Below, piece by piece: positions 6,266 through 14,794 of a stretch of DNA of 35,930 nt. Under the pieces are notes generated by a model, which ran no database searches, had not been told where the DNA came from, and saw only the letters and a program-made list of their open reading frames with translations. The stretch is from Thermoplasmatales archaeon ex4484_6 (GTDB lineage Archaea > Thermoplasmatota > Penumbrarchaeia > Penumbrarchaeales > Penumbrarchaeaceae). The translations under genes and the position numbers were made by a program. The stretch is from assembly GCA_002254385.1 (NCBI GenBank), contig NJDO01000016.1, positions 1-35,930 of the forward strand. Reading direction: 5' to 3'. The number at the start of each line of letters is the position of its first letter. Position 1 is the stretch's first letter.

Positions 6266-8896
6266 TCACTCCAGAATCTCCGCTTCCACCACCTCTGTTC
6301 GGGGAGCTTCCGCCTCCACGATGACGCCTCCCGCCACCTCCCTCTTCCCCTTCTCCTCTGCCAGGATGGATGCTGCGATATCATCGGCCCTCGACAGCAG
6401 TGGGTCCTTCACGATCGGACGTGCGGACGTCGAAGGTGAGGGCCCCTGCCTTTTCCCCGTATCCCCGGAGGAACCTGCGGGCCGCTCCTTAGTGGGCCCT
6501 CCTCCCGCATTCCTGCCTTTTCCCTTCCTCAGCACCAGGAACCATACGATGAACGCGATAATGACCACGGCTGCAATTATACCGATGATCAGCCATAGAA
6601 TATTGAAAACGGACTCCTTTTCCGTTGAACGGGATGCTATGACCGTTATCTCCCTGCTTCCGGTGACATCCCCCGTATCGTAGGATACGGTAAAGGTCGT
6701 CTCACCCTCGGACTCCACCTTCAGCAGCTTCACGGTCATCCTGACCGTGCCATCCTCACCCATCCCGACCGATAGGCTGGCCGGTTCGAAGGTCACAACC
6801 ATATTCGCCGGGACCTCGACGGATATATCCACATCAACATCGATGTTGCCCCTGTTCCTCACGGTCAGGTTCACCTTTCCCTCTTTTCCCTCCTTCAGGT
6901 CGAACCTGTCCCTGTCCGGGACCATTTCAAGGGAGATTATCTTCTTGAGCTGAACTTTCAGCTTCTGCTCGAAAGAACCCATATCCCCCCCGTTCACATC
7001 GACCCTCACCTCATACGGCTCGCTCTCGTATCTCTCACCTTCCCTGGGTGTGATGGAGATGTTCCACAGTGAGGATTCGCCCGGAAGGAGATCAAGCTCG
7101 TTGTAGTCATATATGACCTCCCATCCCGTGGGCCGGTCCACTCTGATCGACACCCTGTTCTCCTCGAGGGTGGGGTTGTAAAGCTCTAGAGTGAAGAACA
7201 CCTCCGAGTAGCGTATGGGATGGTTCGATCCAACCCTGGAAGAGAGCTTCGTATCGGTTGTGTCCAGGAGTGTTGCAAGGCTCCTCTCCGGGTCCACCAC
7301 CCTTACATGGAGATATATGTACTTCTTGTCGGTCTTTCCCCTCTCGCGAACGAAGAGTTCCATATCATATGTTCCCATGGAGGAGGGGCCGGTCAAGATA
7401 TTGATATCCATGACCTCCTCGGACCCTCCGGCGATGGTGATCACGAAAATCGACCCCTGCATGGTTCCGTTCCCTCCGCTGTAGGAAACACTCCAGTCCG
7501 CGGGCCTCTCATCCATTCCCATCTCGAATGTCCCGGATACGTTCCTGAGATTCACGATCCTTGCCGCGAACTGGACACCCCCTCCGGATACCACGGCCTT
7601 GGTCGTGTCGGAGACCGCCTCCAGACCGAATGAGGCTTCCTTCACAACAAGCACCGTTGCATCCCTGGAATACGATCTCCCGGAGTTCCTTGAATCCGCC
7701 GTGAGGGTCAGGGCATCCCTGTCTCCCTTGGAGGCCCTGATGGGGACAAGGACGGTGAACTCCACGGTGACCGTGGCCCCGCCCTCCACCTCCACGGGGT
7801 CGGGGGCCTCCACCGCCCATCCGAGTTCGGAGGTGTATGAGAAATCCACCCTGTCCGTTCCCTCTCCACCGTTGAGTATGTCCATGGAGATGTCAACGGT
7901 CTCCCCCGCATCGGCCTCCCTGTCGGGGTCGTCCACCGTCACGAGAAGTCCCGAGGATACTGTCAGTTCTCCGGTGGCTTCACTTGTCTGACCCGTCCGG
8001 CTGGTGACGGAAGCGATTATGTTATAGACATCTTCGGGAGTGCCCTCGGGCAGAGTGTATGTGAAATTGGTATAGGCGATCTTTTCCCCCCCGTTCTCCC
8101 GTGGTTGTCCGGTCTGGTTGAGAATGACAAGCTCGTTGTCGGACATGACAAGGATGTTCACTTCCGATATATCATAGGCACCGAAGGCATCGGAAACGGC
8201 GACGGATACGTTGAATGTCCTGGCCTCGTCGGGACCGTTGGGCAGAAGCTCATCAAGCTCCCTCCCGTGAACGTCCGTCACCGAAACCGAGATGTCCTCC
8301 ACCCTTACGGGACTGGCTGCGAATTCCAGATAGGAGAAGCCCCCTGTGGAATCTATCCTGAAGGTGAAGGCCACCGCTATATGGGGAGTACCCTCAAGGG
8401 TCATCGAGAGCTCGATCCAGGATCCCGAGGGCACCGTTTCCCCCCCCTGGGATGTCAGTTCAAGAGCCAGATCATCCTCGAGCATCTCCTGACCCCTGAA
8501 TATCCCTCCCGCAATCTGAACCAACGGACCGGTCTCCGTCACATAGTTCAACCTGACATCAAGACTGTAGGAGTCATCGATGAAGGTGCCGATGGAACCC
8601 TGAAGATGAAGAAGAACATGAACGGAGCTTCCATCCCTTATGCCTTCCAGAAGCAGGTCCCTTGTCAGGGGGTAGGATAGAGTGAAGCTCCAGTTCTCCC
8701 CCGGGGACATCACATCGTTCTGTATATCTATCTCCGTTGTGGAGGGTGGTATGGTATCAAGTGTATCGGTCCTGCTGTGGAGATACAGCCGCATCCGGTC
8801 CTGATCCGCGGTTTGCCCGGGAACGGGATGGATCATCAGGGTTGACAGCAGCACCATTATCAAGAGCATGAAAATGTATGGTTCACGATTCGACAC
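6266..8896 (-). CDS. Secreted single-pass surface protein, NEW3/Ig-like domains
   Basis: An 876-residue protein that begins with a signal peptide (MSNREPYIF, a hydrophobic core, and a likely cut after HPVPGQ). It continues with several beta-rich modules spaced like CARDB or NPCBM-associated NEW3 domains; one example is near GETVDISMDILNGGEGTDRV and another ends NLTVRNRGNIDVDVDISVEV. A transmembrane segment follows (NILWLIIGIIAAVVIIAFIV), with basic stop residues and then an inside tail of about 75 residues ending in an acidic VEAEILE. The outside part is probably glycosylated (several N-x-S/T sites). The GTG start at 8896 is chosen because GGGGG lies 7 bases upstream and a TATA box at 8943-8950 gives a leader of about 25 bases; ATG at 8869 is the alternative. 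The role is unknown; surface adhesion or envelope architecture is likely. Confidence 0.8.
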   Translation of the reverse strand: MSNREPYIFMLLIMVLLSTLMIHPVPGQTADQDRMRLYLHSRTDTLDTIPPSTTEIDIQNDVMSPGENWSFTLSYPLTRDLLLEGIRDGSSVHVLLHLQGSIGTFIDDSYSLDVRLNYVTETGPLVQIAGGIFRGQEMLEDDLALELTSQGGETVPSGSWIELSMTLEGTPHIAVAFTFRIDSTGGFSYLEFAASPVRVEDISVSVTDVHGRELDELLPNGPDEARTFNVSVAVSDAFGAYDISEVNILVMSDNELVILNQTGQPRENGGEKIAYTNFTYTLPEGTPEDVYNIIASVTSRTGQTSEATGELTVSSGLLVTVDDPDREADAGETVDISMDILNGGEGTDRVDFSYTSELGWAVEAPDPVEVEGGATVTVEFTVLVPIRASKGDRDALTLTADSRNSGRSYSRDATVLVVKEASFGLEAVSDTTKAVVSGGGVQFAARIVNLRNVSGTFEMGMDERPADWSVSYSGGNGTMQGSIFVITIAGGSEEVMDINILTGPSSMGTYDMELFVRERGKTDKKYIYLHVRVVDPERSLATLLDTTDTKLSSRVGSNHPIRYSEVFFTLELYNPTLEENRVSIRVDRPTGWEVIYDYNELDLLPGESSLWNISITPREGERYESEPYEVRVDVNGGDMGSFEQKLKVQLKKIISLEMVPDRDRFDLKEGKEGKVNLTVRNRGNIDVDVDISVEVPANMVVTFEPASLSVGMGEDGTVRMTVKLLKVESEGETTFTVSYDTGDVTGSREITVIASRSTEKESVFNILWLIIGIIAAVVIIAFIVWFLVLRKGKGRNAGGGPTKERPAGSSGDTGKRQGPSPSTSARPIVKDPLLSRADDIAASILAEEKGKREVAGGVIVEAEAPRTEVVEAEILE

Positions 8897-8942
8897 ACGA
8901 AAGCCCCCATTCGGTGAATATTCCAAATCATCTTTGTTATCC

Positions 8943-8950
8943 TTTATATA
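8943..8950 (-). promoter_or_regulatory. TATA box of the surface protein/nnr operon
   Basis: TATATAAA on the minus strand predicts a start near 8920, about 25 bases before the GTG at 8896. It is the best-matching box in the divergent promoter region 8897-9091. Confidence 0.65.
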
Positions 8951-9040
8951 TTTCGGTAGTCGGTGTGAAACATCTCTCCCGGTCGATCGGATCCGGTCAA
9001 CGGGAAAGGGAGAATCAAAAGGGATATGTAAAAGCTCTCC

Positions 9041-9049
9041 GTTTAAAGC
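9041..9049 (+). promoter_or_regulatory. TATA-like box of the amino-acid dehydrogenase operon
   Basis: GTTTAAAGC predicts transcription from about 9071. The leader of about 20 bases contains GGGGTG at 9080-9085, a suitable ribosome site for the ATG at 9092. Confidence 0.5.
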
Positions 9050-9091
9050 GAGATTCTTTCTTCCAACCCGAAGCCCCACGGGGTGTGTTAA

Positions 9092-11173
9092 ATGAGAAGG
9101 ATAGAAGAGCATCCCATTCTCGAGATACCGGAGCGCACCAAGGTCGCCTTCACCTGGAACGGAAAAAAGCTGGAAGGTTTCGAAGGCGAACCCATATCAT
9201 CCGCGCTCATTGCAAATGACGTACATGTTTTCGGCCATCATGCCAAGGATGCCAGCCCTCAGGGCATCTTCTGCGCAAACGGTCAGTGTGCCCAGTGCCT
9301 CGTGATGGTCGACGGTCTTCCGAAGAAATCATGCATGACGCCGCTCGAGGAGGGAATGGTCGTCGAGAGCGTCGAGGGCCTTCCGAGCCTCCCGGAATCG
9401 GATGACGTTCCCGGAATGAAGGAGATACCGGAGAAGGAGGTCGAGGTTCTCATCATCGGGGGAGGACCGGCAGGCCTTTCCGCAGCCATCGAGCTGGGGA
9501 AGCTCGATATCGGAACCCTGCTTATCGACGATAAGGATCGACCGGGGGGAAAACTGGTCCTCCAGACCCACAAGTTCTTCGGATCGGTGGAGGATTCCCA
9601 CGCGGGAACAAGGGGATTCGAGATCGGGAGGATACTGGAGGCCGAACTCCGAAAATATCCATCGGTGGAGGTATGGCTGCGGTCAACAGCCGTGGGTGTG
9701 TTCTCCGACGGGGTCGTGGGCGTCGTGAAGGAGGGGACCTACGGAAAGGTGAGACCGGGGAGACTGCTCGTTGCGACCGGAGCCAGGGAGAAGATGCTCT
9801 CTTTTCCGGGAAACACACTCCCAGGTGTCTATGGCGCCGGAGCATTCCAGACCCTTGTCAACAGGGATCTGGTCCGCTCCTCCGACAGGATACTCATAGT
9901 GGGCGGCGGGAACGTGGGACTCATAGCGGGATATCATGCCATACAGGCAGGTATGGAGGTCGTGGCGCTCATCGAGGCCCTTCCCCATGTGGGAGGTTAC
10001 AAGGTCCATGCGGACAAGCTCAAACGTCTTGGCGTCCCCGTATTCACGTCGCATACCATAGTTTCTGCCGAGGGTGGAGAAAGGGTTGAAAAGGCCACCA
10101 TTGCGGGACTTGACGGGAACTGGAACATCATTCCGGGGACCGAGAGGACCTACCCGGTGGATACGGTTCTGATTGCCGTTGGTCTCGATGAGGTGAACGA
10201 GTTCCACAGGAAGGCCCTGGAATTCGGGATACCGTCGTATTCCGCCGGGGATGCCCAGGAGATTGCCGAGGCATCCGCTGCCATGTTCTCTGGCAGGATC
10301 GAGGGGCTCAGGATAGCAAGCTCCCTTGGAAGATATGATGGAGAGATACCGGGAGAATGGGAGAACAAACTGGTGGTGCTCAAATCCAAACCGGGGAAAG
10401 TGGTGGAAGGGAATATCGATGACAGGGAAGAAGGCGTTTTCCCCGTGATCCACTGCAAGCAGGAGATCCCCTGCAATCCCTGCATATCCGTCTGTCCGGT
10501 GGGTGCGTTGAAGACGGAGAGAGATGAGATAACCGGTCTCCCCTACCTTGCGCACCCCGACAGGTGCATCGGGTGCATGAACTGCGTTGGAATATGCCCC
10601 GGTCTTGCGATAACCCTTGTCGATTACCGGAAGGACCCCGAGCATCCGATCGTGACCCTGCCCTACGAGGTATGGAGGGAGAGAGTGGAAAAAGGCACTG
10701 TAGTTCCCCTCACCGATGAGGAGGGCGCGGTCCTTGGCAGATATCCCGTGCTCGACCTTATCGAGAATCCCCGATTCCCGGGAACGCTGCTGGTCAAATT
10801 CAGGGTGGAGAGGGCAGCCGCAAAGAAGATCGCAGGAATACACCTCCAGGAGAGGAGCATCTCTCCCGTCGGGGAGTACGAAAAGGCGCTGCTTCCGGAC
10901 GATGCAGTGATCTGCCGCTGCGAGAGGGTCACCGCCGGTGAGATAAGGAACGCCATCAGGAGCGGGATAAGGGACCTCAATCAATTGAAGGCCGTCACAA
11001 GGGCCGGTATGGGGGCATGCGGCTCGAAAACGTGCAGACCGATGATACTCCGATTGTTCAGGGAGGAAGGGGTGGACATGAGCGAGATCACCGACAGGAC
11101 CGATCGACCCCTGTTCGTGGAGGTCCCCCTGGGATATTTTGCGGGATGCGAGGAGGGTGATGACGATGAATGA
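9092..11173 (+). CDS. Multi-cluster Fe-S flavoprotein, amino-acid dehydrogenase alpha subunit
   Basis: A 693-residue electron-transfer fusion. Residues 15-85 are an HcnA/SoxA-type [2Fe-2S] ferredoxin (C61, C66, C69, C81). Residues 118-440 are a pyridine-nucleotide-disulfide-type FAD protein, with the dinucleotide motifs IIGGGPAG and IVGGGNVG and the VATGARE stretch. Residues 450-510 hold two [4Fe-4S] motifs: C455, C462, C465, C469 with unusual spacing, and the classical C492, C495, C498, C502. Residues 605-660 are a BFD-like [2Fe-2S] domain (C608, C610, C643, C648). The domains match the subunits of HcnAB, sarcosine oxidase alpha and the archaeal L-proline dehydrogenase PdhA/PdhF, here joined in one chain. 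The next gene supplies the catalytic subunit and overlaps by 8 bases. The complex probably passes amino-acid electrons to a cytoplasmic or membrane carrier. The true substrate is not visible. Confidence 0.88.
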   Translation: MRRIEEHPILEIPERTKVAFTWNGKKLEGFEGEPISSALIANDVHVFGHHAKDASPQGIFCANGQCAQCLVMVDGLPKKSCMTPLEEGMVVESVEGLPSLPESDDVPGMKEIPEKEVEVLIIGGGPAGLSAAIELGKLDIGTLLIDDKDRPGGKLVLQTHKFFGSVEDSHAGTRGFEIGRILEAELRKYPSVEVWLRSTAVGVFSDGVVGVVKEGTYGKVRPGRLLVATGAREKMLSFPGNTLPGVYGAGAFQTLVNRDLVRSSDRILIVGGGNVGLIAGYHAIQAGMEVVALIEALPHVGGYKVHADKLKRLGVPVFTSHTIVSAEGGERVEKATIAGLDGNWNIIPGTERTYPVDTVLIAVGLDEVNEFHRKALEFGIPSYSAGDAQEIAEASAAMFSGRIEGLRIASSLGRYDGEIPGEWENKLVVLKSKPGKVVEGNIDDREEGVFPVIHCKQEIPCNPCISVCPVGALKTERDEITGLPYLAHPDRCIGCMNCVGICPGLAITLVDYRKDPEHPIVTLPYEVWRERVEKGTVVPLTDEEGAVLGRYPVLDLIENPRFPGTLLVKFRVERAAAKKIAGIHLQERSISPVGEYEKALLPDDAVICRCERVTAGEIRNAIRSGIRDLNQLKAVTRAGMGACGSKTCRPMILRLFREEGVDMSEITDRTDRPLFVEVPLGYFAGCEEGDDDE

Positions 11174-12317
11174 GTATGATGTCATCATCATAGGGGCGGG
11201 GTCAGTGGGCCTTCCGCTGGCAATGCCACTGGGGAATTCGGGAGTGAAGACCCTCGTTATCGACAAGAGAGCATCTCCGGGGCAGGGTGAGAACAAGCAC
11301 GCCATTGGGGGCGTGAGGGCAACCCACTCGGATACCGCCAAGATCCTGACATGCCTCCGGTCGCTCGAGATCTTCTCCACATGGGAGGAAAGGTACGGAG
11401 ACGACATCGAATGGGTGAAAGGGGGATACACGTTCCCGGTCTTCAGGGTGGAGGATGAAGAGGCCCTGAAAGGGATACTTCCGATACAGAAGGAACATGG
11501 ATTGAACATAGATTTCGTCGGTCCTGACAGGATAAGGGAGGTTGTCCCGGGAATAAACACGGAGGGGCTTATGGGGGGTACACATTCGCCGGATGACGGC
11601 TCCGCGTCCCCCCTCATCGCCGCCCATGCATTCCACATGCAGGCGGTTGGAACAGGGGTGGAGGTTCATTTCAACGAGAAGGTGAACAGAATCCTCGTGG
11701 AGGACGGCAGGGTCACAGGTGCTGCAACGGACAGGGGGCATTACTCTGCCCCCGTTGTCGTGGACGCAGCCGGACCTCATTCAGCGGAAATATGCAGGAC
11801 CGCCGGTGTCGAGGTCCCCGTTGTTCCCGATTCCCACGAGGGAGGCATCACGGAGCCGGTGAGGCGGTTCTTCACATCGATGGTCGTTGACCTGAGGCCG
11901 GGCCCCGGATCCAAGAACTTCTACTTCTACCAGAACAGGCATGGTCAGGTGGTCTTCTGCATAACCCCCGACCCGCCCATCGTGGGAACGGACAAGAGGG
12001 AGACATCCATCTTCCTTCCCCAGGTCGCAAGGAGAATGGTGGAGCTGCTTCCAAGGCTGAGAAATCTGAGGGTTAGAAGGGTATGGAGAGGTCTGTATCC
12101 CATGTCCCCGGACGGTTCACCCATCGTGGGATGGAACAGGGATGTCAAGGGTCTTCTGCACATGACCGGAATGTGCGGTCAGGGTTTCATGCTGGGACCC
12201 GGATTGGGAGAGGTCGTGGCCAGATTGATAACCGACAGATCGACGGAGGACGACAGGAAGATACTTTCAGGTTTCTCCCCCTACAGGGATTTCGGCGGAG
12301 AGGAAGCTCTCAAGTGA
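11166..12317 (+). CDS. DAO-family FAD amino-acid dehydrogenase, beta subunit
   Basis: A 383-residue glycine/D-amino-acid-oxidase fold flavoprotein. It has the N-terminal FAD loop IIIGAGSVG (glycines at residues 10, 12 and 15), the RATHSD segment typical of sarcosine oxidase/proline dehydrogenase beta subunits, VVDAAGPHS in the middle, and the C-terminal FAD-contact region RVWRGLYPMSPDGSPIVGW followed by GMCGQGFMLGPGLGE. It should oxidise a secondary or alpha amine (proline, sarcosine, glycine or similar) and hand electrons to the upstream subunit. The start at 11166 is chosen because GGAGGGTGA lies 5 bases upstream; ATG at 11160 is too close to that site. It overlaps the previous gene by 8 bases and the convergent carbamate kinase gene by 8 bases. 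Confidence 0.88.
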   Translation: MNEYDVIIIGAGSVGLPLAMPLGNSGVKTLVIDKRASPGQGENKHAIGGVRATHSDTAKILTCLRSLEIFSTWEERYGDDIEWVKGGYTFPVFRVEDEEALKGILPIQKEHGLNIDFVGPDRIREVVPGINTEGLMGGTHSPDDGSASPLIAAHAFHMQAVGTGVEVHFNEKVNRILVEDGRVTGAATDRGHYSAPVVVDAAGPHSAEICRTAGVEVPVVPDSHEGGITEPVRRFFTSMVVDLRPGPGSKNFYFYQNRHGQVVFCITPDPPIVGTDKRETSIFLPQVARRMVELLPRLRNLRVRRVWRGLYPMSPDGSPIVGWNRDVKGLLHMTGMCGQGFMLGPGLGEVVARLITDRSTEDDRKILSGFSPYRDFGGEEALK

Positions 12318-13263
12318 GGGTGATCGTCGTTCCGGCATCCCCCTCGAAGGAGCGGTATCCGTCCTCTATGGAAGTGATGACCACCCTCTTCCCTCCGTTT
12401 TCAAGGAAATCCACGGCTGATTCGATCTTGGGTCCCATGGAACCCCTGGGAAACTGCCCCTCTTCCAGGTATTTCCTGGCATCTTCAACGGTCATATGGG
12501 AGAGCATTCTCTGCCGCGGAGTTCCGAAATCCAGGTAAACACCATCGGCATCCGTCATTATCACGAGCACTTCGGCCCCGACCTCCCGGGCAAGTACGGC
12601 AGAGGCCCTGTCCTTGTCCACGACCGCATCCATTCCCTCGAGCCTCCCGTCCTCCATGTAAAAAACGGGAGCTCCACCGCCTCCGGCGGCTATCACGATG
12701 ACCCCCATATCGATGAGCCGCCTTATTACCCCGGAGTTGATGATCTTCAGGGGTTTCGGTGAAGGGACCACCCTCCTCCAACCCCTACCCTTGTCCTCCT
12801 TGACGACCCATCCGTTCTCCCGGGCAAGCCTTTCCGCCTCCTTCTTGCTGTAGAACTGTCCCACGAACTTGTTCGGGTCCTTCACGGAAGGGTCGTTCCT
12901 GTCAACCAGGGTCTGGGTTACCAGTGCTGCGACATCACGGTCCACTCCCTCCATCATCAGCGCGTTCTGGAGGGACTGCTCTATCATGTATCCTATCCCG
13001 CCCTGCGTATCGGCCACAAGAACCCCCAGGGGAAGGTCGGGAGCGCTCCCCCTTGCTATCTCCACCCTGAGAAGGGCGTTGCCCACCTGCGGTCCGTTAC
13101 CATGTGTTATGACCAGTCTGTACCCCTCCCTTGCCAGCCTGATGATGGGGGGAAGCGATTCCCTTGTATGCTTGAACTGATTCGCTATGGTATCCGGTAC
13201 TCCCGGTCTCGTGATTGCATTTCCTCCAAGGGCCACAACCACCGCAGGTTCCTTTCGATTCAT
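12310..13263 (-). CDS. arcC: Carbamate kinase
   Basis: This 317-residue protein matches carbamate kinase along its whole length. It has the N-terminal VVVALGGNAI loop, THGNGPQVGN, the carbamate-kinase-specific QTLVDRNDPSVKDPNKFVG insert region, VIVIAAGGGGAPV, DAVVDKDRAS and MTDADGVYLDF near the nucleotide site, and FPRGSMGPKIE towards the end. It reversibly makes ATP and carbamate from carbamoyl phosphate and ADP, in the cytoplasm. No arginine deiminase or ornithine carbamoyltransferase gene is nearby, so its place in arginine, citrulline or purine-derived catabolism is unresolved. GGTGAGG precedes the ATG, and the promoter is at 13303-13312. It is convergent with, and overlaps by 8 bases, the dehydrogenase beta gene. 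Confidence 0.95.
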   Translation of the reverse strand: MNRKEPAVVVALGGNAITRPGVPDTIANQFKHTRESLPPIIRLAREGYRLVITHGNGPQVGNALLRVEIARGSAPDLPLGVLVADTQGGIGYMIEQSLQNALMMEGVDRDVAALVTQTLVDRNDPSVKDPNKFVGQFYSKKEAERLARENGWVVKEDKGRGWRRVVPSPKPLKIINSGVIRRLIDMGVIVIAAGGGGAPVFYMEDGRLEGMDAVVDKDRASAVLAREVGAEVLVIMTDADGVYLDFGTPRQRMLSHMTVEDARKYLEEGQFPRGSMGPKIESAVDFLENGGKRVVITSIEDGYRSFEGDAGTTITLT

Positions 13264-13302
13264 CTTACCTCACCGGGTGAGTTCCCCACATTGGCCGGAG
13301 CC

Positions 13303-13312
13303 ATATATAAAC
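13303..13312 (-). promoter_or_regulatory. TATA box of arcC
   Basis: AGTTTATATAT on the minus strand, centred near 13307, predicts a start around 13281. The short leader of about 18 bases carries the GGTGAGG ribosome site before the ATG at 13263. Confidence 0.65.
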
Positions 13313-13521
13313 TTGAAGCATACGGAAAAACCAAACCCCCGGGGTCCCGCCCATCGAGGGATAGAATACCCTCCATGCAGCCATATATATTTCAGAAAAA
13401 TTCTATGTAGAGCATATAAGAAAATATTAAATACCTTCAGAATAAGATAATATTTCCCCAAAGCCATCACCATTCAAGGTCGATTGACATCGGTCTTCTG
13501 ATTAGTCGTTCGTTTCGCGAG
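13313..13521. other. AT-rich intergenic spacer between divergent arcC and KAM-like genes
   Basis: The full divergent gap is about 306 bases. Apart from the two TATA boxes flanking this stretch, it holds further A/T-rich patches (CATATATATTT near 13383 and AAATATTAAATAC near 13424) that could be extra promoter elements. There is also a small hairpin, GAGGG-ATAGAATA-CCCTC, near 13355-13373. No convincing ORF or known RNA gene was seen. Confidence 0.4.
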
Positions 13522-13529
13522 CTTTATCC
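13522..13529 (+). promoter_or_regulatory. TATA box of the aminomutase-like gene
   Basis: CTTTATCC predicts a start near 13551, leaving a leader of about 19 bases. That leader contains GGAGGGGTGA at 13556-13565, which decides the start at 13570 over the ATG at 13552. Confidence 0.5.
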
Positions 13530-13569
13530 CTCAGATGGGATCAGCAAGGTCATGGGGAGGGGTGATTAC

Positions 13570-14718
13570 ATGAAACTTGAGTACGTAAGGAGTTTAACCG
13601 ATGTAAAGGGTCTGTCAGAGGAGGAGAAGAGGGAACTCGAGAAGGTTACTGAGAAGTACACGTTCTATTCCAATAATTACTATCTGTCCCTCATCAACTG
13701 GGAGGATCCGGATGACCCCATCAGGAAAATAATCATACCTTCGACAACCGAGCTCCACGGAGAGGGAGCCCTCGACCCGTCGAATGAGAGCAAGTTCACC
13801 CCTGCCAGAGGACTCGAGCACAAGTACGGCCCCACAGCCCTCATACTCATGTCCCGGGCATGCGGTGGTGTATGCAGGTTCTGCTTCAGGAAGAGAATAT
13901 TCATGGCGGACAATCAGGATGCCATACCCGACCTCTCGGCAGCCATGAACTATCTGAGAGACCACAAGGAGATCAACAACGTTCTTCTCTCCGGAGGGGA
14001 CCCCCTTGTGCTTCCAACCACATACCTGAAGAGAATCCTGGCACAGATCTATCGTATGGAACACATAAAGTTTGTGAGAATAGGTACAAAGATACCCGTC
14101 TACAATCCATACCGCATCCTTGAGGATCCGTCCCTTTCGGACCTGGTGAGCAGGTTCTCGAAGAGCGAGAGGAAGTTGTACATCATAACCGATATCAATC
14201 ACCCCAGGGAGCTCACCCCTCAAGCACTGTCCGCATTGAACCAGCTCATGAAAAACGGTGCGATACTGGCGAACCAGACCCCCATCTTAAAGGGCATCAA
14301 CGATTCCAAGGACATCCTGATCGAGCTCTTCAACAAACTCACGGCCGTGGGGATCCCGCCATACTACGTCTTCCAGTGCAGACCCACCGTGGGTAATGCG
14401 GATTTCGCGATTCCCATCGAGAAAGGATACAGGATGTTCGAGGAGGCGAAGGCGGCGGTCTCCGGACTTGCCAAGAGGGCACGTTTCATAATCTCCCACA
14501 CTTCGGGGAAGGTGGAGGTTGCGGCGTTGACCGATGAATACATCATATTCAAGTATCACAACGCAGCACATCAGGAGAACGACTCCCGTGTCATGATATT
14601 CAGGAGAAACCCCGAAGCACTGTGGCTGGATGATTACGTCGAAGAGGTTGTCTCCTTCTCACCCCTGATGGAAGGTTCGGAAACCTCCCTCTATCAACAT
14701 GTGGATGACACGGGATAG
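13570..14718 (+). CDS. Lysine 2,3-aminomutase-like radical SAM enzyme
   Basis: A 382-residue PLP-dependent radical SAM aminomutase. The SAM-cluster motif is C98xxxC102xxC105 (ACGGVCRFCFRKR), LSGGDPL follows at 140-146, and the PLP lysine is K314 in HTSGKVEVAA. In Clostridium KAM two aspartates (D293 in the CDLS motif and D330 just before the PLP lysine) hold the side-chain amine of lysine. Here the matching places read QCRPTVG (R271) and IISHTSGK (S309), so neither acidic residue is present. The KAM C-terminal zinc cysteines are also missing, and the protein is shorter than KAM (416). Migration of an amino group on another amino acid, perhaps one with an acidic side chain, is inferred. No beta-lysine acetyltransferase (ablB) lies nearby, which also argues against the compatible-solute pathway. 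GGAGGGGTGA precedes the start. Confidence 0.85.
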   Translation: MKLEYVRSLTDVKGLSEEEKRELEKVTEKYTFYSNNYYLSLINWEDPDDPIRKIIIPSTTELHGEGALDPSNESKFTPARGLEHKYGPTALILMSRACGGVCRFCFRKRIFMADNQDAIPDLSAAMNYLRDHKEINNVLLSGGDPLVLPTTYLKRILAQIYRMEHIKFVRIGTKIPVYNPYRILEDPSLSDLVSRFSKSERKLYIITDINHPRELTPQALSALNQLMKNGAILANQTPILKGINDSKDILIELFNKLTAVGIPPYYVFQCRPTVGNADFAIPIEKGYRMFEEAKAAVSGLAKRARFIISHTSGKVEVAALTDEYIIFKYHNAAHQENDSRVMIFRRNPEALWLDDYVEEVVSFSPLMEGSETSLYQHVDDTG

Positions 14719-14794
14719 GTGATTGATCCTCATCAAAACTAACAATTACGGGATACATGTTATGACCCCGTTAGCGTAGAGGAGTGTGATATCC

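Noticed and set aside
9683..11638. A 651-codon open frame on the minus strand opposite the amino-acid dehydrogenase genes
   Set aside because: It lies fully antisense to two clear flavoprotein genes and its translation shows no family motif; it arises from codon bias of the real genes.
11166..13263. An arginine deiminase-like operon around arcC
   Set aside because: arcC has its own promoter and is convergent with the dehydrogenase; no arcA or arcB gene is present.
13313..13521. A riboswitch in the arcC/aminomutase spacer
   Set aside because: Only A/T-rich patches and a short weak hairpin are visible, with no known aptamer pattern, and the leader predicted from the TATA boxes is too short.
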